Shown here: positions 16,821-26,155 of the stretch, piece after piece
Layout of the letters: every line of letters begins with the position of its first letter
How positions within the stretch are numbered: position 1 is the stretch's first letter
Source: Streptomyces cirratus
Lineage (GTDB): Bacteria; Actinomycetota; Actinomycetes; Streptomycetales; Streptomycetaceae
Direction of reading: 5' to 3'
Assembly: GCF_014650775.1 (NCBI RefSeq)
Contig: NZ_BMVP01000002.1
Location: 496,001 to 560,000 of the forward strand
DNA length: 64,000 nt
Position numbers and translations under genes: made by a program
Notes under the pieces: model-generated
Database searches by the model: none
Seen by the model: the letters and a program-made list of their open reading frames with translations, nothing else
Told to the model about the DNA's origin: nothing

Positions 16821-17506
16821 TGCCCCCACTGCGCGTCCTGATCGCCGACGACAACCCGGTCGTCCGGGCGGGCCTGGCCGCCCTGCTGGCGACCGCCGAG
16901 GACCTGGAAGTCACCGCCCAGGCGGCGGACGGCCGCGAGGCGCTGAACCTGACCCGCCTCCACCGGCCCGACGTCGTCCTGCTCGACGTCCGCATGCCGG
17001 GCGTCGACGGCATCTCGGCCCTCCCGCACCTGGTCCGGCTGGCGCCGGTCCTGATGCTGACGTACAGCCAGGAGGCGGAGGTGGTCCGGGAGGCCCTGCT
17101 CCTGGGCGCGGGCGGCTACCTGGTCCACGGCGAATTCACCCCGGACGACCTGATCCGCGCCATCCACGACACCCAGGCGGGCCGCGCCCACTTCACCCCG
17201 ACGGCGGCGAACGCCCTCCTCGCGGAACTCCGCGCCTCTTCGCAAACGCAACCAGTTGTGGCACAGTCTTCTCAGCGACTCGTCAACCACATGGCCTACG
17301 GCCTGAGTTCCCGGGAGGAGGAGGTCATGGACCTGATCGCATCCGGGATGAACAACCAGCAGATCGCGGCGGCCTGTTTCATCAGCGAGAAGACGGTCAA
17401 GAACCACATCAACCGCATCTTCGCGAAGCTCCAGACCACCACCCGCAGCGAGGCGATAGCCCGCTGGCTGGGAACGGCCCGTCCGGGAGTGACCGGCCAT
17501 GGGTAG
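16820..17506 (+). CDS. LuxR/NarL-type response regulator with atypical receiver
   Basis: The 228-residue protein has a receiver domain (1-125) with the acidic pair Asp10/Asp11 and phospho-acceptor Asp56 (LLDVRMPG), a linker, and a GerE-type helix-turn-helix (about 165-220; LSSREEEVMDLIASGMNNQQIA, then EKTVKNHINRIFAKL). The Lys that normally follows GYL at the end of beta-5 is missing: the segment reads GAGGYLVHGEF, with Val102-His103 there. Signalling could therefore differ from standard phosphorylation switching. The ATG overlaps the kinase stop (TGATG). Confidence 0.88.
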   Translation: MPPLRVLIADDNPVVRAGLAALLATAEDLEVTAQAADGREALNLTRLHRPDVVLLDVRMPGVDGISALPHLVRLAPVLMLTYSQEAEVVREALLLGAGGYLVHGEFTPDDLIRAIHDTQAGRAHFTPTAANALLAELRASSQTQPVVAQSSQRLVNHMAYGLSSREEEVMDLIASGMNNQQIAAACFISEKTVKNHINRIFAKLQTTTRSEAIARWLGTARPGVTGHG

Positions 17507-17616
17507 ACACCTGACGCACTGGGTCCGCATTTGGGCCCCGGGACCCTTGGTCACCACCGCTAACTCCCCGTATTGTCCGCCCATCGACAGCGGCACCGGC
17601 CCGGGAGGAAACCCCC
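17507..17616 (+). promoter_or_regulatory. Gap before the Flp pilin gene with likely separate promoter
   Basis: This 110-base gap is the longest inside the core locus. It contains TTGGTC at about 17547 and TATTGT at about 17570, a weak promoter-like pair, followed by the strong site GGGAGGAAA before the pilin ATG. A separate promoter would allow the abundant pilin to be made at a higher level than the machinery. Confidence 0.3.
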
Positions 17617-17868
17617 ATGTCACACAACACCCTGCTGAAGGCCACCGTTCAGACGAAGATCCGGGTAAGTGGGTGGACGGACACTGCCGTGACGAGGCTC
17701 CGCAAGCGCTACGCGGGCCTGGACCGCGGCCAAACGGCCTTCGAGTACCTGGGGATCATCCTGGTGGTCGTAGTGATCATCGGGGCAATCATTGGCACGG
17801 GCATCGGCACCGCGATCACGAACAAGATTGCCAGGGCGGTGGAGAGCATCAAGGCCGGTGGCAGTTGA
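17617..17868 (+). CDS. flp: Flp-type major pilin
   Basis: The 83-residue protein carries a classical class III prepilin motif, LDRGQTAFEYLG. Cleavage after Gly38 gives a mature N-terminus with Glu at +5 and Tyr at +6, then an unbroken hydrophobic helix (IILVVVVIIGAIIG) and a short tail of about 15 residues. The 38-residue leader is long compared with the usual 10-25. The mature pilin of about 45 residues is in the Flp size range. Processing is expected from the A24 peptidase at 29058. A GGGAGG site precedes the ATG; the stop overlaps the next gene. Confidence 0.88.
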   Translation: MSHNTLLKATVQTKIRVSGWTDTAVTRLRKRYAGLDRGQTAFEYLGIILVVVVIIGAIIGTGIGTAITNKIARAVESIKAGGS

Positions 17869-18518
17869 TGATTGCCGCACTTCGAAGCGACCAAGGGCAG
17901 GCCTTCCCCCTCTATGTCGTAGTGGTGGCGGGTCTGCTTTTCTCCGCCTTGGCGTTCTTCGTGATCGGGCAGGCGGGGGTTACACGCAGCGATGCGCAGG
18001 GGGCAGCCGACTCCGGGGCTTTGGCGGCTGCAGGTGCAGCACGAAACGATGTCTTCACGGGACTAGACCTGACAGGTTTGACTCCCGAGGCTTGGGAGTC
18101 CGTCCTATCTGGGTCGCGGTTCGGGATCGGCGACGCTTGTGCAACCGGTCTCCGTTTCGCGGCCTTGAATGATGCAACAGCTCAGTGTGAACCCGACCCG
18201 CCTCGGTTCACTGTGACGGTGGAGACGGTGCGCACCGTCGGAAAGTCCGTGATTCCTGGCACGGAGCGCATGCACGGGACGGCGACCGCGACCGCCGTCA
18301 TCGAGCCGCACTGTCATCTTGTGGATGTTCCGCTGCCTAGTCCGAGCCCGTCCATCACCCCGTCGCCGACGCCCACTCCTGGGGGAGAAGGGCCGTCGGG
18401 TCCAGAGCCCGTCAGGTTCGTCTGCAAGGGCGGAAGGACCTTGGAAGTCGACCCACGCAGTCCGGGTTCCTTGAACAAGCTGGCAAAAAGCCTCTTTACG
18501 GTCCGGTTGGTCAAGTGA
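17868..18518 (+). CDS. TadG-like pilus-associated protein with pilin-like N-terminus
   Basis: The 216-residue protein begins MIAALRSDQGQAFPLY. The Gly-Gln processing site is present, but Glu(+5) is replaced by Leu15 while Tyr(+6) is kept. A hydrophobic helix (VVVVAGLLFSALAFFVIG) is followed by [19 protein letters not shown], typical of TadG/Flp_N proteins. An extracytoplasmic domain with four Cys and a Ser/Pro/Thr stretch (about residues 150-175) follows. The ATG overlaps the pilin stop. Codon use is visibly less GC-biased than in the genes upstream and downstream. Confidence 0.75.
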   Translation: MIAALRSDQGQAFPLYVVVVAGLLFSALAFFVIGQAGVTRSDAQGAADSGALAAAGAARNDVFTGLDLTGLTPEAWESVLSGSRFGIGDACATGLRFAALNDATAQCEPDPPRFTVTVETVRTVGKSVIPGTERMHGTATATAVIEPHCHLVDVPLPSPSPSITPSPTPTPGGEGPSGPEPVRFVCKGGRTLEVDPRSPGSLNKLAKSLFTVRLVK

Positions 18519-18550
18519 TCGCGAGCGAGAGACAGGAAAGCGGCACATAT

Positions 18551-19132
18551 ATGAGCATGCGGCACATGGCGAAAGCGCGGGGCGGAGCAATTGCAGTGGC
18601 GGCGGCCCTCACTCTTGCGCTGGCTGGATGCGGCGGGGGCGGCAGCGCCAAGGATGATGCCAAGCCGTCTAACGTCCAGTCTCACAAGGCCGGATCGCAG
18701 ACGCCTGCTGCCAATCCGACTCAGAGTGACACCCCCGCGCCCATCATCGCGACCTTGAAGGGCCCGGCCGAACTCACGCTCACGATCAATTCGGCAAGCC
18801 GTGATCAAGGGGGTTTCCTTACCGTGAGTGGGCAGATCAGAAACGGCGGAACTGAGGCGTTCGTAGAGACAGCTGCGTGGCGCGGTGATGAGAAGAGCGC
18901 CAGCGCTGCATCCGTGGCTGGGGCGACTCTGACCGACAAGCCCGGCAAAAAGAGGTACTACGGCCTGCGTGACACTGACGGCAGGTGCTTGTGCACCGTC
19001 GGGATCACCCGCATCGGACCTGGCGAATCCATGCCATTCTTCGTTCAGTTCCCGTCTCCGCCAGCATCGACGACCGACGTGGACTTCAACCTCCCCACCT
19101 TCGCCACGGCCACCGTCAAAATCTCCGGGTGA
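18551..19132 (+). CDS. Putative lipoprotein in the Tad locus
   Basis: This 193-residue protein has a lipoprotein signal (basic start, Ala/Leu core, lipobox LAGC followed by GGGGS), a Ser/Thr/Pro spacer and one extracellular domain with a possible Ig-like fold (ELTLTINSASRDQGGFLTVSGQIRN). I cannot name the domain. I prefer the ATG at 18551, which has AGGAAAG upstream and gives a normal lipoprotein leader. An in-frame GTG at 18515 overlaps the previous stop and would add twelve residues. Like the gene before it, its third-position GC is lower than the surroundings. Probably surface-anchored near the pilus. Confidence 0.65.
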   Translation: MSMRHMAKARGGAIAVAAALTLALAGCGGGGSAKDDAKPSNVQSHKAGSQTPAANPTQSDTPAPIIATLKGPAELTLTINSASRDQGGFLTVSGQIRNGGTEAFVETAAWRGDEKSASAASVAGATLTDKPGKKRYYGLRDTDGRCLCTVGITRIGPGESMPFFVQFPSPPASTTDVDFNLPTFATATVKISG

Positions 19133-19136
19133 CCCC

Positions 19137-19775
19137 ATGACCACACGCCACCGCGTCTCCGCCGCGACCGCCGTCGCCGGCCTCGTCATCGCCGGTGTCC
19201 ACATCCTCGGGGCGACCGTCGCGTACGCCGACGACATCAAGCCCTCCGTGCCGCCGGGGACCGAGCCCTCCGCCGCCGCGCCCGTGGCCATCGACTCCAA
19301 CGCGCCCGGGCTCAAGATCCCGCAGGGCGGGACCCTCGCCCCCGTCAAGGTGCTCGACATCGCCGAGGTCGTCGAAGACCTCGGCGGGGAGCAGCGGCGG
19401 CAGGAGACGAACCAGACCGTCATGATGGCGCTGCAAGCCGAGGTGCTCTTCCCCGAGGACAGCGCCGTCTTCAACGCCCAGGCGGCCGCCCGGATCCAGG
19501 CCATCGCGCAGGAGATCAACCAGCAGAAGGCGACCCGCGTGCGGGTCTTCGGGTTCACCGACGACCAGGGCAGCTACGAGCACGGCAAGGAACTCTCCAA
19601 GCAGCGCGCCGACGCCGTGCAGGCGGAGCTCGCCAAGACCGTGACCAGTCCCGGGGTCATCTTCGACGTCCGGGGTTACAGCGAGGACTACCCGATCGCC
19701 GACAACGGCACCGAAGAGGGCCGTAAGAAGAACCGCCGGGTCGAGGTCACCTTCCCCCGCGGCAGCGAGAGGTAG
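19137..19775 (+). CDS. Secreted OmpA-family peptidoglycan-binding protein
   Basis: The 212-residue protein has a signal peptide (1-31, ending VAYA-DD), a linker, and an OmpA C-terminal-like domain (about 95-208). The domain contains VLFPEDSAVFN, the VRVFGFTDDQGS stretch, LSKQRADAVQAEL and GRKKNRRVEVTF. Such domains bind peptidoglycan non-covalently. With no outer membrane, it may anchor the pilus or the adjacent lipoprotein to the wall. The ATG at 19137 follows the lipoprotein stop by four bases. This is the last gene I assign to the Tad locus. Confidence 0.82.
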   Translation: MTTRHRVSAATAVAGLVIAGVHILGATVAYADDIKPSVPPGTEPSAAAPVAIDSNAPGLKIPQGGTLAPVKVLDIAEVVEDLGGEQRRQETNQTVMMALQAEVLFPEDSAVFNAQAAARIQAIAQEINQQKATRVRVFGFTDDQGSYEHGKELSKQRADAVQAELAKTVTSPGVIFDVRGYSEDYPIADNGTEEGRKKNRRVEVTFPRGSER

Positions 19776-19908
19776 GCCGCCCGGTCATCCCGCCCCCGCC
19801 CCCGCTCCCGCCCCCGCGCGCCCGCCGCCACCCGGGCTAACGGCGCGTGTGAGGCGGCGCCGCCCGAGGTATGTGTCCCGTTCCTACCGGCGGAGGAGGA
19901 GACTCGGC
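19776..19908. repeat. C-rich tract after the Tad locus
   Basis: About 45 bases around 19790-19835 are composed almost only of C and G with repeated GCCCCC units. No coding signal is seen. A strong ribosome binding site for the next gene (GGAGGAGGAGA) ends the stretch. Confidence 0.4.
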
Positions 19909-20739
19909 ATGCCACGGGCTCGGGTGAACGGCGTGGAACTCTTCTACGAGGTCACGGGCGAGGGCGATCCCCTCGTGCTGGTCCACGGGTCCTGGGCCGA
20001 CCACCACACCTGGCGCCTGGTCGTCCCCCGCCTGGCCGAGTCGTACCGGGTGGTGGTCTACGACCGCCGTGGCCACAGTCGCAGCGAGCGTCCCCCCGGC
20101 CCCGGCACCCGCACGCAGGACGAGGACGACCTCGCGGCGCTCATCGAGACCCTGGACCTCGCCCCGGCCCACGTCGCGGGCAGTTCCTTCGGCGGGTCCA
20201 CCGCCCTCGGCCTCGCCGCCCGCCGGCCCGACCTGTTCCGCACCCTCGCCGCCCACGAGCCCCCGCTGCTGGGCCTCGTCGAGGGCGATCAGGAAGCGGA
20301 GGCCGCCCGTCTGCGCCTGGACGCCGTCTTCGCGGACATCCGCGCGGGCGACCGCGCCGCCGCGGCCCGGCGCTTCGTGGAAGAGGTGGTCTCGGGGCCC
20401 GGGGAGTGGGAGAGGGTGCCGGAGCCGATCCGTGAGACGTTCGTCGCCAACGCCCCGACCTTCCTCGACGAGCAGTCGGACCCGTCGTGGGCGATGGTCG
20501 ACCTCCCGCGCCTCGCCGCCACCTACACCGGCCCGGTGCTGCTGACCCTGGGCGGCGAGGGCATGCCCTGGTTCCCGGGGATCACCGCCAAGCTCGCCAA
20601 GGCGCTGCGCCGGGCGCGGGTCGTCACCCTGGAGGGCGCAGGCCATGTCCCCCACCTCACGCACCCGGACGCCTACGTCGACACCCTCACCGGGTTCCTG
20701 CGTGCGACTACGGCTGCTGCTGGTGGTGGGCCCGGGTGA
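19909..20739 (+). CDS. Alpha/beta-hydrolase fold protein
   Basis: The 276-residue cytoplasmic enzyme begins MPRARVNGVELFYEVTG and has an oxyanion-hole HGSW motif, the nucleophile elbow GSSFGG (Ser near residue 89) and the catalytic His in GAGHVPHLTHPD near the end. The family includes esterases, epoxide hydrolases and haloperoxidase-like enzymes; the substrate cannot be told. The start follows GGAGGAGGAGAC. Its 3' end overlaps the convergent TetR gene by 32 bases. Confidence 0.85.
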   Translation: MPRARVNGVELFYEVTGEGDPLVLVHGSWADHHTWRLVVPRLAESYRVVVYDRRGHSRSERPPGPGTRTQDEDDLAALIETLDLAPAHVAGSSFGGSTALGLAARRPDLFRTLAAHEPPLLGLVEGDQEAEAARLRLDAVFADIRAGDRAAAARRFVEEVVSGPGEWERVPEPIRETFVANAPTFLDEQSDPSWAMVDLPRLAATYTGPVLLTLGGEGMPWFPGITAKLAKALRRARVVTLEGAGHVPHLTHPDAYVDTLTGFLRATTAAAGGGPG

Positions 20740-21292
20740 TGAGGTCCGTCGCGACTTCCAGGGCCGCTTTACGGGTCTCCTCGGGGTCGCCTTCCACGTG
20801 CTGGAGGAACATCATTCCGGCGTGCAGGGTGAACAGCGCGCTGATGCAGCGCACTTGGTCGGCCAGCGGTGCGTCCGGCGCCCTGAGGAGTTCCACCAGG
20901 GCGAAGAGCCGCTTCTTCATGGTGTCGCCGATGCTGAGCTCCCGCACCGTCGCCTGGTTCTCCTGCATGAACCGGTAGAGCGAGGTTCCCGCCGCCATCG
21001 CCTCGCTGTAGCGGCGCAGCACCTCCCGCTTGGTCTCCAGCGTGCGCGGCTCGCCCTCGGCCCACTCGATCAGGTCGTCGATGGGCTGGGTCAGGTCCTG
21101 GAAGACGCTGATGATGATGTCTTCCTTGGTCTTGAAGTGGTAGTACAGCGCCGCCTTCGTGACGTCCAGCCGCTCCGCGATCTCGCGCAGCGACGTCTTC
21201 TCGTATCCCTGCTCGGCGAAGAGCTCCAGCGCGACGTCCTGGATGCGCTGGCGCGTGTTCCCGCGCCGCTGGTGCGGACTGTTGCTGGACAT
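20708..21292 (-). CDS. TetR-family repressor of the adjacent MFS exporter
   Basis: The 194-residue protein has a TetR helix-turn-helix at about 15-60 (RIQDVALELFAEQGYEKTS, then LDVTKAALYYHFKTKEDI) and an all-helical ligand-binding domain. The start ATG at 21292 has GGGGAGAG upstream; longer forms would translate the operator. It is divergent from an MFS multidrug-type exporter and the gap holds a 22-bp inverted repeat, so it almost certainly represses that exporter and itself. Its stop lies inside the convergent hydrolase gene. Confidence 0.9.
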   Translation of the reverse strand: MSSNSPHQRRGNTRQRIQDVALELFAEQGYEKTSLREIAERLDVTKAALYYHFKTKEDIIISVFQDLTQPIDDLIEWAEGEPRTLETKREVLRRYSEAMAAGTSLYRFMQENQATVRELSIGDTMKKRLFALVELLRAPDAPLADQVRCISALFTLHAGMMFLQHVEGDPEETRKAALEVATDLITRAHHQQQP

Positions 21293-21307
21293 GACTCTCC
21301 CCAAAGA

Positions 21308-22998
<1,691 letters not shown>

Positions 22999-23013
22999 TC
23001 GTGCCTCATGAAG

Positions 23014-23058
23014 GCCCGGCCCCGGGGATCCGCCGATCCCCCGGGCCGGGCTTTTTTT
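23014..23058 (+). terminator. Intrinsic terminator after the MFS gene
   Basis: A 17-bp stem (23014-23030 with 23035-23051, one mismatch) and a four-base loop are followed by seven Ts (23052-23058). This is one of only a few hairpins in the window with a true U-tract. Confidence 0.9.
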
Positions 23059-23217
23059 GCGCGTCCGACTCCCCGCCACCGCAAGGACGATCACCGACGA
23101 AAACTCCGGACACGGCACTTGACGCCCTTTCGGGCGGAACTCCTCACCGGCGGCGGACGTCATGATCTATGGACGGATCACACAAAGCGGACGCGATGCG
23201 GGGAGTTGAAACGGCTC

Positions 23218-24033
23218 ATGAAGTTCACGGCAGGCGGACGGCGACGGGGAACGACGACGGCCCGGCCGGCCATCGCGACAGCGGCAGTGGCGGCGGCCGC
23301 CGCGGCGACGGTGTGGGGAGCGACGACCCTCACCGGACCGGCCCAGGACAGCCCCCGGGCGGGTGGGGGACCCTCCGCCGCGCCAGGGGCCACCGCTCCC
23401 CACGACACGTCCCGGCGCATACCCGAGGGCATAGCCCACGCCTCCGAAGGCGGAGCGCGGGCCGTCAACATCACCATTGACGACGGGCCCGACCCCCGCT
23501 GGACCCCGCAGGTCCTCGACGTGCTCAAGCGGCACGACGTGAAGGCCACCTTCTGCATGGTCGGGCCGCAGGCCGAGGCCCGGCCCGACCTCGTCGAGCA
23601 GGTCGTCGCGGCGGGCCACCGGCTCTGTGACCACACCACCTCGCACGACACGGCGATGGACAAGAAGCCCACCGCCTACCAGCAGGAGCAGATCCTGGCC
23701 GCGAAGCGGCAGATAGAGCGGGCGGCGGGCGGCGCGGCCGAGGTCGCGTACTACCGGGCTCCCGGCGGCGCCTTCACCCCGCAGAGCCGTCGCCTCGCCG
23801 CCGAGAACGGCATGCGCCCGCTCGGCTGGAACGTCGACAGCAAGGACTTCGCCAAGCCGGGCGTCGCGGCGATCGTCGCCACCGTCGAGCGGGAGATGAA
23901 GAACGGGCCGACCCTGCTCTTCCACGACGGCGGGGGCAACCGCTCCCAGACCGTCCAGGCCCTCGACCAGGTGCTCGACCGGCTCGCCGGCCAGGGCCGG
24001 CCGACCGGCTTCCCGGTCCGCACCGCGCCCTGA
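23218..24033 (+). CDS. Secreted NodB-family polysaccharide deacetylase
   Basis: The 271-residue protein has an N-terminal membrane/signal segment (about 17-35) and a NodB domain from about residue 82. Metal and catalytic motifs are TIDDGPD (base Asp and metal Asp), HTTSH (metal histidines), YRAPGG (motif 3), GWNVDSKDF and LLFHDGGGN (catalytic His). It should remove N-acetyl groups from peptidoglycan or chitin oligomers outside the membrane. The ATG at 23218 is the best start although its GGGGAG lies rather far upstream (about 14 bases). It stands alone and converges on the beta-lactamase-like gene. Confidence 0.88.
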   Translation: MKFTAGGRRRGTTTARPAIATAAVAAAAAATVWGATTLTGPAQDSPRAGGGPSAAPGATAPHDTSRRIPEGIAHASEGGARAVNITIDDGPDPRWTPQVLDVLKRHDVKATFCMVGPQAEARPDLVEQVVAAGHRLCDHTTSHDTAMDKKPTAYQQEQILAAKRQIERAAGGAAEVAYYRAPGGAFTPQSRRLAAENGMRPLGWNVDSKDFAKPGVAAIVATVEREMKNGPTLLFHDGGGNRSQTVQALDQVLDRLAGQGRPTGFPVRTAP

Positions 24034-24060
24034 CCCGTGCCCCGGCCCGCGCCCCCGCCG

Positions 24061-25197
24061 TCAGGAGGACGCCCGGGCCACCTTCAGTACCGCCGCCGTC
24101 AGGGGGAGGTTCTCCGGGGCCGGGCCGCCCGGGAAGCCGAAGCGCCGGCGCGTGTACCCGTACGCGATGCCGGTGACCGGGTCCGCGAAGCCGTTCGCCC
24201 CCGCCGCCCCGCAGTGGCCGAAGGCCTCGGGCCCCACCGCCGGCTGCCGTTCGAAGCCCAACCCGAAGTGGTCCGGCTCCGAGACCACCCGGTCCAGGCC
24301 CGGGGTGTGCAGCTTCGCGAACTCCGCCACCGTCTCCGGCTTCAGCAGCGCGGGCCGGCCGTCGACCTCGCCGATCGCCGCCGCGTACATGCCCGCGATG
24401 CCGGCCGCCGTGCCGACCCCGCCCGCCGACGCCGGACCCTGCGCCTTCACCAGGGGGTGGTTGGCGTACGCGACGAGGTCCATCGGCGGATCGGTGTGCC
24501 AGTTGAACGCCACGGGCAACAGTTCGGGCATCGGGCCGGCCGCCGCCTGGATCTCCAGCTGGGCGGGCGTCGGCAGGGCCTCCAGGACCGGCTTCCAGCG
24601 CTCCTGCGCCTCTGACGGCAGACCCATGTACAGGTCCAGCCCGTACGGCGCGCGCACCCGCTCCTCGTAGATCTCCCGGATCGACCGGCCCGTGGCCCGC
24701 CGTACCACCTCACCGGTCAACGCGCCGATGACGAACGCGTGGTACCCGTACGCCGTCCCCGGCTCCCAGTACGGCTCGGCGGACGCCAGCCGCGCCGCGA
24801 TGAACGCGTCGTCGGCCAGCTCCTCGATCGTGAACCCCTCCGGCGTGTTGATCAGGCCCGACCGGTGCGCGAGCAGGTCCCGTACGGTCAGCCGCTCCTT
24901 GCCGTGGCCCGTGAACTCGGGCCAGTACGAGACGACCGGCCGGTCCGGCTCCAGCACACCGTCCTGGACGAGCAACGCCACCACCAGGTGCGCCGCGCCC
25001 TTGGTGATCGAGAAGACGCCGGACAGCGTCTCGCCGTCGGTGTCCTCGCCCGCCCACAGGTCCACCACCGTGCGCCCGTGGTGACGTACGGCCAGTTGGG
25101 CCTCCGGCGAGTGCGGCTGCGCCGCCACCACCGCCTCGAACTCGGCCCGTACCGTCTCCCAGCCCGCCGCCACGGTGCCGGTCACCTTCACGCCCAT
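24061..25197 (-). CDS. Class C beta-lactamase-like serine hydrolase (esterase type)
   Basis: The 378-residue protein carries the SxxK active-site motif SITK (FSITKGAAHL, about residues 78-87). At the second motif it has YGYHAF in place of the penicillin-binding YxN, and it has an HCGAAGANGF motif near the C-terminus in place of KTG. This pattern is typical of family VIII esterases and D-aminopeptidase relatives, not of true AmpC. No signal peptide is seen, so it is probably cytoplasmic. The ATG at 25197 follows AGGGGGAT. The gene is monocistronic. Confidence 0.85.
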   Translation of the reverse strand: MGVKVTGTVAAGWETVRAEFEAVVAAQPHSPEAQLAVRHHGRTVVDLWAGEDTDGETLSGVFSITKGAAHLVVALLVQDGVLEPDRPVVSYWPEFTGHGKERLTVRDLLAHRSGLINTPEGFTIEELADDAFIAARLASAEPYWEPGTAYGYHAFVIGALTGEVVRRATGRSIREIYEERVRAPYGLDLYMGLPSEAQERWKPVLEALPTPAQLEIQAAAGPMPELLPVAFNWHTDPPMDLVAYANHPLVKAQGPASAGGVGTAAGIAGMYAAAIGEVDGRPALLKPETVAEFAKLHTPGLDRVVSEPDHFGLGFERQPAVGPEAFGHCGAAGANGFADPVTGIAYGYTRRRFGFPGGPAPENLPLTAAVLKVARASS

Positions 25198-25372
25198 GGA
25201 ATCCCCCTGTTGCTTCGTCTCAGCATCGAACGCACGGCGCAACCGGCGTTGATCAGGTGGTATTCCTGGGCTCGCCGGGATATGTCACCTCCGCGGCGGG
25301 TGCCGGCTCCCTTACGGGTGAACGCGCCCGCGGCGTCGTTCCGGCCCGCCACGAGCCCGCGTTGGGCCCGGC

Positions 25373-25999
25373 ATGAACCGCACCCGCACCACCGCCCTCG
25401 CCCTCGCCGCCGCCGTGGCGGCCATCGCCCCGGCCCTCGGCCAGTCCGCCGCCACCGCGGCCCAGGGCACCTACCTCCAGGACCCGGCAGGGGGCGAGAA
25501 GGCGATGAAGTCGATGTGGACGAAGGACGACATGCACAAGGTGGAGGCCCAGTTCCGCCTCTACCCGAACATCCAGTACAAGACGGTCACCCGGACCGAA
25601 TCCAAGGGCGGCCAGCAGTGGGAGCGGGACGTTCCCGACCCCAAGACGCTGGCCTGGATGCCCTCGTACGAGTTCGCGTGGTCCGTCGCCGACTCCCAGC
25701 TCGTCAAGAAGGCCGTGACGACGAAGGACGGCAAGCACCCGATCGTCGTGCACGCCGTGCTGCTGACCGCCGACCGCGCCAAGGTGGCGGAGGTGGACCA
25801 GGAGCTGTCCGGCCGGCCCGCCACGGGCAGGACGAAGGTCGCGGGAGGAAAGCGGATCGCCTGCGACACCGGTCGGTACACGGTGGAGTGGTCGGTCACC
25901 CGCTCCGGCTACGGGACGCTCCACGGCACGCTGCCCTGGGACTCCGGCTGCGAGCAGTACCGTACGGCGTTCTCGGACGAGAACGGGCACATCAAGTAG
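25373..25999 (+). CDS. Secreted hypothetical protein
   Basis: This 208-residue protein has a clear signal peptide (MNRTRTTALALAAAVAAIAP, cleavage near residue 30 after ATAA). The mature part of about 175 residues is rich in Lys, Trp and charged residues and contains two Cys (CDTGRY and SGCEQY), suggesting one disulfide. No family is recognised. The ATG has no convincing ribosome binding site and no -10 element at leaderless distance, so the start is judged only from the signal peptide. It converges on the solute-binding protein gene, with a hairpin between them. Confidence 0.7.
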   Translation: MNRTRTTALALAAAVAAIAPALGQSAATAAQGTYLQDPAGGEKAMKSMWTKDDMHKVEAQFRLYPNIQYKTVTRTESKGGQQWERDVPDPKTLAWMPSYEFAWSVADSQLVKKAVTTKDGKHPIVVHAVLLTADRAKVAEVDQELSGRPATGRTKVAGGKRIACDTGRYTVEWSVTRSGYGTLHGTLPWDSGCEQYRTAFSDENGHIK

Positions 26000-26032
26000 A
26001 GCGCCTGCGGGCGGGGAGAGTTCGAAAGGCCG

Positions 26033-26068
26033 GCCGCCCGCCCACCTTGTGGGTGGTTGCAGGGCGGC
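26033..26068. terminator. Convergent hairpin between secreted protein and solute-binding protein genes
   Basis: Outer arms GCCGCCC (26033-26039) and GGGCGGC (26062-26068) enclose an inner hairpin CCCACC-TTGT-GGGTGG (26041-26056). No U-tract. It lies between convergent genes. Confidence 0.45.
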
Positions 26069-26155
26069 TGGGCCGCGGCCTTGGATCAAGGGCCGTGGAA
26101 GCCATGATGCCGCACGGGGTGGGCGCGGCGCGCGGTGGAGATCCGGTCGCCCGGC

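Noticed and set aside
24061..25197. True beta-lactamase conferring resistance
   Set aside because: YxN and KTG motifs are replaced and no signal peptide is seen; an esterase-type hydrolase is more likely.
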